From the NCBI RefSeq assembly GCF_029784135.1, contig NC_073746.1, forward strand, positions 13,778,416 to 13,842,415: a DNA stretch of 64,000 bases, in the 5' to 3' direction. The notes beneath the pieces were generated by a model, which saw nothing but the letters and a program-made list of their open reading frames with translations, ran no database searches and had not been told where the DNA came from. Positions 58,369 to 64,000 of the stretch are shown here, one piece after another. Numbering within the stretch: position 1 is the stretch's first letter; each line of letters begins with the position of its first letter. The translations under genes and the position numbers were made by a program. The stretch is from Toxorhynchites rutilus septentrionalis (taxonomy: Eukaryota; Arthropoda; Insecta; Diptera; Culicidae).

Positions 58369-60488
58369 TTCCGGACTCCGTAAATCTACTACATAGATTT
58401 ACCAAATTCTTCAGTATTATCATTCTTTTCTACATTTTAATTTAAATTTTTGATAGTCGTTCTACATGTTCTAAATCATATACATTTGCTTGAACATATT
58501 TCCATCTGTAGCTGTATCGCTTTATTCTGTGTTTTATTGTGTGATTTGATTTCACTCACATTATTATCTTTTCCTTACACTTACACTTACAAGTTTATAC
58601 TAGAAAACATAACTTATTATTTGTTTTATTAATAATAGTATTTTTTGTTTCATTTTTATTCTGCATACAGTTATGCAAACTAATCGTAAACATTCGTAAA
58701 TTTCGAATAATTGCTCTCACTAGTAATTTGATATAACCGTTAATTATATAAACTAACTTCAAGTTTCTTTTTGGAAAATTATTCATTGAGGTTCAGTGTT
58801 ATATAATATTTTCCATTAAAGGAAATGCAAATTACATTTTCTTTTCTCTTATAAGATTTTCTTTCATCAAACACAACGTTCCATTTTAATGCTAAGTTAT
58901 CTCGTTGCCAAGAAAGGAATCTTGAATCCAACATCCCTTTGCTAGCTGTCTTGTTACATTGCTGATATTGTTTTTCTCAAAACATCCTTTTGAAATAATT
59001 AGTCAATGTGCTAATCTTTTGGTAGTACAATTACCGTTCCTTCAGCAAGTATTAACATTAAAGTTTGTCTCTGAATACTAAATCCAATTTTAAAGCCTCA
59101 GTTCTCATGTAACTGTTCCGACTAATCATATAATACGACTGATCGTAGCTCACATAAACTTTTTCCAGTCGTTTTCTTTATGCATGCAACTCATGCTCTC
59201 ATAGTGTGATATACTTTGAAATACATTTAAAAATTTCATTCAATTTTTTTCCTGTTACTTGTATTCAAATAACTCATAATGTCATCTATATTGTATAGTT
59301 AACCATCTCCAATCTTTCCCTCAGTTAAGACTGGAAGCTATGCTTTTAATATTCATTTGAATAATGCATTGATCATATTCTCAGCAACTCACATGCTGAG
59401 CTTCGCAAACCACTTGTTTAAAAAATCTTTCTTCAGCATCTCACATGCTGTATTTCATCAACCGACTTACTGGTGATGTTGTTGCTCTCAGCAATCCACT
59501 TGCTGAGTTTTAAGCAATTCACTTGCTTAAAAAAGAAACTTTTGGTTTTGACCCCTTCAGCAAATCACTTGCTGAAGGTTAAGCAATCCACTTGCTAACA
59601 AATCAGTCTTCCAAATTCTTCATAGCTGTATTTTTAATTTTTTCTACCATCAACTAATTTACAGTTGATATCGCTCCTTTCAGCAATTCACTTACTGAGC
59701 TTTGAGCCAATCATTCGTATAGAAACTGGCTTCAGCATATCACTTGCTGCGCCATAATTTTTTTCTTTAGTGGTCAATGTATATTTTTCAGCAGAATACT
59801 TGCTATACTTTTAACCCATCAGAGTAATGTTTTGAGCATTCCAAATGCTTGACGCTTGACCAGACAGTCTCTTCTTTTTTGCTCTAATTGATATTTTGGA
59901 CCTTACAAGTTATCATTTTATTGGGTCCATTTTATAACGAAACAATTGTATCTTAAATTGTATTAAAGTCTTTCAGCAGCTCACTTGCTGAACTTCAAGC
60001 AAATCATTTGCCTAAAAATATTTTCTAATTAATTCAGTTAACAGTTTTGTTAAATTTCCATTTTAAGATTTTCGTCTTTATATTTTATCAAGCTTAAGAT
60101 TTTCTATACTTTATATAGATATAAAGAATATCAACATATTACAAACGTTGAAAAACAAACTTTCCAACCTCTATATTAGAGAGTTTATAGTTTTGATCTA
60201 CGGTAATAATTTCCCTATCTGGGCCATAATTTTGCAAATTGCGGAAACATATAATGAAAGAATCCGAACTCATATCTTGCGCTAACTCAAGATGTATTGC
60301 TCTCGTTGTCATACAGGTAAATAGACGCCCCTAATACTTAGGAAACAGTCTTCTAAAGATTTGAAAGTTATTCAGAGCCATAATTTTTCAATTATAAGTA
60401 GTCCTATTTTATACGAATCTATGGCTTTTAACTATAACGATCGCATTATTTTATATGTGTTGCCCTATGACTAAATATTGTCAACATG
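58369..60488 (-). other. 3' untranslated interior of the PHD element
   Basis: 2.1 kb lies between the PHD gene stop and the 3' LTR. The only frames are short AT-rich ones. An autonomous element would have pol here. The bases next to the LTR (58369-58385) are mixed, not the polypyrimidine expected of a complemented polypurine tract. Confidence 0.75.
59381..60014 (-). repeat. degenerate array of short hairpins in the 3' untranslated region
   Basis: About a dozen spaced units of the form (C)AGCA(A/T)-NNCAC-(A/T)TGCT(G) occur at about 59381, 59434, 59489, 59512, 59560, 59581, 59680, 59733, 59790, 59835, 59965 and 59998. Each has a 4-7 bp stem and a loop of mostly 5-7 bases, often TCCAC or TTCAC on the plus strand (GTGGA/GTGAA in the element's RNA). 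Spacer sequence between units is not conserved. No coding frame crosses the array. Confidence 0.85.
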
Positions 60489-62072
60489 TCACAAATTTTG
60501 CAAAATAGAATATTCATCATATTTCGTTAATGATGGTACAATAGTGTAACTCGCGGTTACAGAGTGGAAGTCGTTTTTGATACGACGTCGAGGATACTGG
60601 TAATCTGGGGTACAGTATTTATCGAGATTTCCAATACTATAATTATCGACTGAATATGATTTTCTATTGTGGGAATTATTTCTCCTTGGAAGAAATGAAG
60701 ATTCATTTATAAACAATTCCTTTGGTGTTATTTCTGGCGCTACCTTCCTCGGAGGCTCAATAACACAAATCTCTATATTTGTTGAGTTTTCAAATTGTAT
60801 GTTAGCATCTTGTGATGAATCATCCATCTTGATGATAACACTTTTGGTTTTACATTGGCTCCCAATTTTTGGGATGAACTTTGCACTTCTAAGGAATTTT
60901 TTAAAACCTTCACGCCAGGCTTTCGTCTTCAAATAAAATTTTGCTAATATTTTTGTTCTATTTCTGAGGACTACTTCCTCTACTGCTACAGGTGGTTCTA
61001 TTTCTTCAAACCGTTTTTCAGTTGGGTATTTTATTTTCTGTTCAACAATCAGTGTTGCAACAGAATTCTTAATTAATCCAGTAGCTGGCCTTTCCCATTC
61101 TGGATCTTGAAGGTTGATAGATAGTTTTTCTATCTTAAAATTTTTAGCGTTTCCATTATTGGAATCCGCTATTTCTTTATTTGCAGATATCTCATCCGCC
61201 CTGACTTCATGCATCACGCATGGTTTTTTCTTTTCCGCCATAATTCCTCTTTCTGTGGAGGTTTTCGTATTTTCTTCTATCACAGCCCATACATCTGTGA
61301 TGATACCCGTTTTGCCTATTGCGGGCAAACTATTCTCATAATCAGATTCGCGTTTTGCGACTGATATGGTTTTAAATGGCTCTTTCCTCACTGGGAATGA
61401 GCAGCCATCTTCACCGCTCTGAGGACTAACATCTCCTAGTTTTTCATTCATTTCAACTTGTATCACTTCAAGTTTGTCTTCATCATCTGAATCTTCTGAC
61501 TCAGATGAATTGTCATTTTTCCTCCTCATATACCTAGCCAACTTAGGGTTCCACGGAGGAGGTGCAATTAATCTGGTTACTTTAGATGATTCAAATACTT
61601 TGTCATCTGAATCATTACCTTTCCTCCTGCAATCAACTAGATCAGGATTCCAAGGAGGAGGCATTTTTAATTGATGGCATTCCTCTGAGTTTCTAAACTC
61701 AGATTCAGAATTGCCATTTACTCGCCTATGCAATTCACTAATTACCCTAAATGGAGGCGGCTTGGTTGGCATATCCTCCTTATAATAATTTCCCCACCCA
61801 CTAGGATATATGCTAGTAGCGAGTATTCCTATTAAGTCACTTATTCGCACTTTCTTCGAATAATTATATTCTAGATCTGTGCATTTGACACAGATCCACC
61901 GATCACCCGTTAGAGGGGCTTGCTTTAGATTAGTGCAACTCAAGTGGAACCATCGCTCACACTCGCAACAATAAATCATCTGTTCCTCATCAGACTCGTG
62001 ACATAGGTGACAGTGACCCTTCACATTACGTGTGAAGTATTTAGTGGTAATCATCTTGTATGTGTTTTCCAT
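60489..62072 (-). CDS. PHD-finger protein of the LTR element (527 aa)
   Basis: One intact frame from MENTYKMITTKYF. A PHD-type Cys4-His-Cys3 zinc finger spans residues 21-64 (Cys21, Cys24, Cys35, Cys38, His43, Cys46, Cys61, Cys64, with the usual Trp59 before the last pair). Residues 105-203 are three 33-residue repeats, each opening PPP(F/W) and closing in an acidic or serine-rich stretch. The rest is acidic-basic mixed, low-complexity, with a basic segment near 380-420 (KAWREGFKKFLRSAKFIPK). No capsid, nucleocapsid zinc knuckle or enzyme domain was recognised. PHD fingers read histone tails or bind other proteins; here a chromatin-targeting or gag-like role is only inference. Confidence 0.9.
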   Translation of the reverse strand: MENTYKMITTKYFTRNVKGHCHLCHESDEEQMIYCCECERWFHLSCTNLKQAPLTGDRWICVKCTDLEYNYSKKVRISDLIGILATSIYPSGWGNYYKEDMPTKPPPFRVISELHRRVNGNSESEFRNSEECHQLKMPPPWNPDLVDCRRKGNDSDDKVFESSKVTRLIAPPPWNPKLARYMRRKNDNSSESEDSDDEDKLEVIQVEMNEKLGDVSPQSGEDGCSFPVRKEPFKTISVAKRESDYENSLPAIGKTGIITDVWAVIEENTKTSTERGIMAEKKKPCVMHEVRADEISANKEIADSNNGNAKNFKIEKLSINLQDPEWERPATGLIKNSVATLIVEQKIKYPTEKRFEEIEPPVAVEEVVLRNRTKILAKFYLKTKAWREGFKKFLRSAKFIPKIGSQCKTKSVIIKMDDSSQDANIQFENSTNIEICVIEPPRKVAPEITPKELFINESSFLPRRNNSHNRKSYSVDNYSIGNLDKYCTPDYQYPRRRIKNDFHSVTASYTIVPSLTKYDEYSILQNL

Positions 62073-62223
62073 ATTCCTACTAATTTTATTGTTTATATTT
62101 TAATGTTGGCTCACTTGACCGTACGAATTTATTCCTTTATCATTTCTTTGCTCTCTTGGCCCCTATTTTAAAAACTCCCATGGTTGCTATCGCAACCCCT
62201 ATAATTCTTAATATAGATTAATT

Positions 62224-62613
62224 CTATACCTGTTTTTCGATTAACTCATCTGGTGCTGGGATACTACTGCTGCTGCTGGTGCCGACTGGTTCTTGAGTGG
62301 TCCAAACCTTCTGGCTCGGATTGTTCTTGTCACTTCTGATAGTGCCAATGCTGGTGCTGCTGCATCTAATGCCACCGCTTGCTTCTGGTTCCGCTGGTTG
62401 ACAGTTCCTGGTATCTCTAGCGATGGTCTCTCCGATTGTGCCGAGGATACTGCTGCTACCTCTTGCTTCTAACTCCACGACCACGTGCTGGTGCGGCAGT
62501 TGGTCATATTTATAATAACTGCCTTCTGGTACTTGAATTAACATATATTTATGTGTGTATATAGCATCCACTGCTTTAGTAAAGTTCGCGAAACGAATAC
62601 ACTCTTTAGGCAT
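62224..62613 (-). CDS. 129-aa leader ORF of the LTR element
   Basis: Starts inside the last unit of the 46-bp array (MPKECIRFANF) and continues into unique, Ser/Gly/Glu-rich sequence ending IPAPDELIEKQV. It is open only because this last unit has lost one base, which removes the stop that closes the other uORFs. No domain recognised. The stop overlaps a splice-donor-like CAG|GTATAG (62232-62227), so an intron could join it to downstream sequence, though the nearest acceptor I tried does not keep the PHD frame. May be a uORF or a small accessory protein. Confidence 0.45.
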   Translation of the reverse strand: MPKECIRFANFTKAVDAIYTHKYMLIQVPEGSYYKYDQLPHQHVVVELEARGSSSILGTIGETIARDTRNCQPAEPEASGGIRCSSTSIGTIRSDKNNPSQKVWTTQEPVGTSSSSSIPAPDELIEKQV

Positions 62614-63120
62614 CCACTGCCTTAGGAAAGTTCGCGAAAAGAATACACTCTTTAGGCATCCACTGCCTTAGGAAAGTTCGCGAAAATAATACACTCTTTA
62701 GGCATCCACTGCCTTAGGAAAGTTCGCGAAAATAATACACTCTTTAGGCATCCACTGCCTTAGGAAAATTCGCGAAAATAATACACTCTTTAGGCATCCA
62801 CTGCCTTAGGAAAGTTCGTGAAAATAATACACTCTTTAGGCATCCACTGCCTTAGGAAAATTCGCGAAAATAATAAACTCTTTAGGCATCCACTGCCTTA
62901 GGAAAATTCGCGAAAATAATAAACTCTTTAGGCATCCACTGCCTTAGGAAAATTCGCGAAAATACACTTTTTAGGCATCCACTGCCTTTTGATAAAATTC
63001 ACGAAAGAAATGCACTTTTTAGGCATCCACTGCCTTTGAGAATTCACAAATTCACACTTCTCGCATTCACTGCTGAGAAGATTTCACGAACATCACCTCT
63101 GGCATCCACTGCCGAGAAGA
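62563..63120 (-). repeat. 46-bp tandem array in the leader
   Basis: Units with the core GGCATCCACTGCCTTAGGAA (plus strand) recur every 46 bp from 62608 through 62930, preceded by a 45-bp variant and followed by diverging copies at about 62973, 63021, 63060 and 63097. Each unit has a GGCA-TCCAC-TGCC mini-hairpin and a TTCGCGAA palindrome. On the element's strand each carries an ATG. Confidence 0.95.
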
Positions 63121-63165
63121 GTTCGCAAATTAACACATTTTGTACTTAAATAAAAGGAAAAACTT

Positions 63166-63185
63166 GCTCCTCTCTGGAGCCACCA
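63166..63185 (-). promoter_or_regulatory. primer-binding site of the LTR element
   Basis: Immediately inside the 5' LTR the minus strand reads TGGTGGCTCCAGAGAGGAGC. TGG complements the CCA end of a tRNA, as in LTR retrotransposon primer sites. The same bases can fold as GCTCC-loop-GGAGC. The priming tRNA was not identified. Confidence 0.75.
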
Positions 63186-63859
63186 TGAAAAATTTCTCTA
63201 TTGAAAGAAAAATTTTAACGCTTTCGCGTGAGTTCTGTTACAATACTAAAAAATTTATTCAAAAGTTTCACAATATATACATGGTTCCTTAAACTAAGAT
63301 TGACGAGGAACATCTCCTCTCTCTCTCTTGAAAACCGATAACATATCGGTTTCGTTTAGATCATCTACCTTCCTTGTCCCTTCTTCTAGCGTATGGTAAC
63401 GTGCAGTCTGAGACGGCTGCACTACCCTAAGAAAATACCTTAAGTTTATAGCACCTCGTCGGTGCGCCTATCTTATTCTTGGATTTCCCCTTTCCATCCT
63501 TCGCTCTAAATAACATCCTTTTATTTTATTACACCCTGCTGGTGTATCTGGCTGAGCGCAGCTAGGGATGGAAAAGGGTAATAAAAATGCATCCTAAATG
63601 ATGCATGCATTAAATTGTTTACCGGACGCTATTTAAATATTCGTCCATTCTGAATTTATGACCGGCAATAATTTCGGACTACAAGCGTTTTCTAGCCTAA
63701 CAAAACACTTGAGCTCTTACATCTTTTAATTGCCTTACATTGGTCCTTTCTAAACGTTTCTATACCTCGCTTGGAGGTCTTTTCTAAATATAATCTCAAA
63801 TAGTGCTTATCTTATGGATCTCTAACTCGATTCGCGATAAGCCTCAGCTGTCCGTAACA
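63186..63859 (-). repeat. 5' LTR of the PHD element
   Basis: Identical to 57695-58368 at a constant offset of 5,491. The outer base pair set is TG...CA and the flanking target copy is 63860-63864 (ATGGC). Confidence 0.95.
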
Positions 63860-63955
63860 ATGGCTAAATTGGAAATGGCTTTGATTTGATATATCGATCA
63901 TCTGAATCGGTCTAGTAGCTAAAAAGTTATGATTTTTTTTAAATTGCATTTTTGG

Positions 63956-63973
63956 GTGTTCGGAATTTGAGAC
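63956..63973. repeat. 18-bp inverted partner of 56129-56146
   Basis: GTGTTCGGAATTTGAGAC here is the exact reverse complement of 56129-56146. The pair brackets the Helitron-like and LTR elements and might be the ends of an older transposon. Neighbouring bases match weakly. Confidence 0.5.
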
Positions 63974-64000
63974 AAATGTAATCAAACATATTTTTAGTTT

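Larger units (their letters stand above)
57695..63859 (-). mobile_element. complete non-autonomous LTR retrotransposon encoding a PHD-finger protein
   Basis: 6,165 bp, bounded by two 674-bp LTRs that start TG and end CA and are identical by direct reading, with a 5-bp duplication ATGGC (57690-57694, 63860-63864). Minus orientation is shown by a primer-binding site touching the 5' LTR, by an AATAAA signal near the 3' end of the LTR on that strand, and by both genes. The 4.8-kb interior has no protease, reverse transcriptase, RNase H or integrase frame. No clear polypurine tract precedes the 3' LTR. Presumably mobilised in trans, perhaps by a BEL/Pao-type partner (5-bp duplication; PHD-like fingers occur in some insect members), which is inference. 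Confidence 0.92.

Noticed and set aside
59381..60014. CRISPR-like array of spaced short repeats
   Set aside because: Repeats are degenerate, unevenly spaced, lie in an LTR element of a eukaryotic genome and have no cas genes. They are better read as RNA hairpins.
62077..62232. Intron joining the 129-aa ORF to the PHD ORF
   Set aside because: A donor-like CAG|GTATAG exists, but the nearest acceptor (TAG|GAATATGG) leaves the PHD gene out of frame.
62563..63120. Simple satellite DNA
   Set aside because: The array lies exactly between the primer site and the first gene of the LTR element, so it is part of that element's leader.
58369..63185. A hidden pol gene in the LTR element
   Set aside because: Read both strands; apart from the PHD and leader ORFs only short AT-rich frames occur, with no RT, integrase or protease motif.
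1..64000. Endogenous viral elements, common in some mosquitoes
   Set aside because: No frame resembled viral polymerase, nucleoprotein or structural proteins. All reverse-transcriptase-like frames are LINE type.

Overview
This 64 kb window looks like repeat-rich nuclear DNA from a mosquito, probably a culicine such as an Aedini species. The evidence is AT-rich non-coding sequence, an ITmD37E-type mariner relative, Tc1 and mariner remnants with insect-type transposases, I-, CR1/L2- and RTE-type LINE fragments, several tRNA-derived SINE families, and pogo/Tigger-, hAT-, piggyBac- and Helitron-like elements. I found no convincing intact host protein gene. Some GC-richer, non-repetitive stretches (about 14.2-16.7 kb, 30.6-31.8 kb, 36.4-38.1 kb, 40.8-41.9 kb, 49.3-51.0 kb) could be 5' exons, promoters or conserved introns of a long gene, but no exon structure can be proven from sequence alone.

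Layout. 0-3.2 kb: non-coding, possibly a glutamine-rich exon edge at the start. 3.2-9.3 kb: a Tc1 element, a perfect 115-bp-arm palindrome, a broken mariner, a broken DUF4817-type Tc1/mariner element, and a mariner 5' fragment. 9.3-13.7 kb: an LTR-like repeat, two tRNA-derived SINEs and a deleted Tc1 copy. 13.7-17.4 kb: unique GC-richer DNA. 17.4-24.2 kb: a foldback repeat, an I-type LINE, a SINE, and RTE and mariner fragments. 24.2-29.9 kb: nested DNA transposons and LINEs. 30-39 kb: mostly unique sequence with one SINE and a purine-rich imperfect repeat. 39-49.3 kb: SINE, transposase and LINE fragments, a mariner MITE, a Tigger-like element carrying a second MITE, and an ITmD37E transposon with a long open frame but no second catalytic Asp. 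51.6-57.5 kb: a hAT-like element (with SINE and mariner inside), a mariner MITE, a piggyBac-like element inside another TIR element, and tandem Helitron-like units.

The most interesting object is at 57,695-63,859 on the minus strand: a complete, apparently very young LTR element with identical 674-bp LTRs and a 5-bp duplication ATGGC. It has no reverse transcriptase, protease or integrase. Its one large gene encodes a 527-aa PHD-finger protein with three 33-residue repeats. Its leader is a 46-bp tandem array in which most complete units carry an overlapping 17-codon upstream ORF. The LTRs and untranslated regions are full of short hairpins whose stem sequences differ but stay complementary. 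I read it as a non-autonomous LTR retrotransposon, possibly dependent on a BEL/Pao-like partner; its RNA may be recognised through these hairpins.

Because target-site duplications are visible around many insertions, a partial insertion history can be read: a mariner remnant was hit by a hAT, which was hit by a SINE; a Tigger was hit by a hAT; a second copy of that Tigger was hit by a 441-bp MITE; and a pogo-like element was hit by LINEs and itself sits in an LTR-like repeat.
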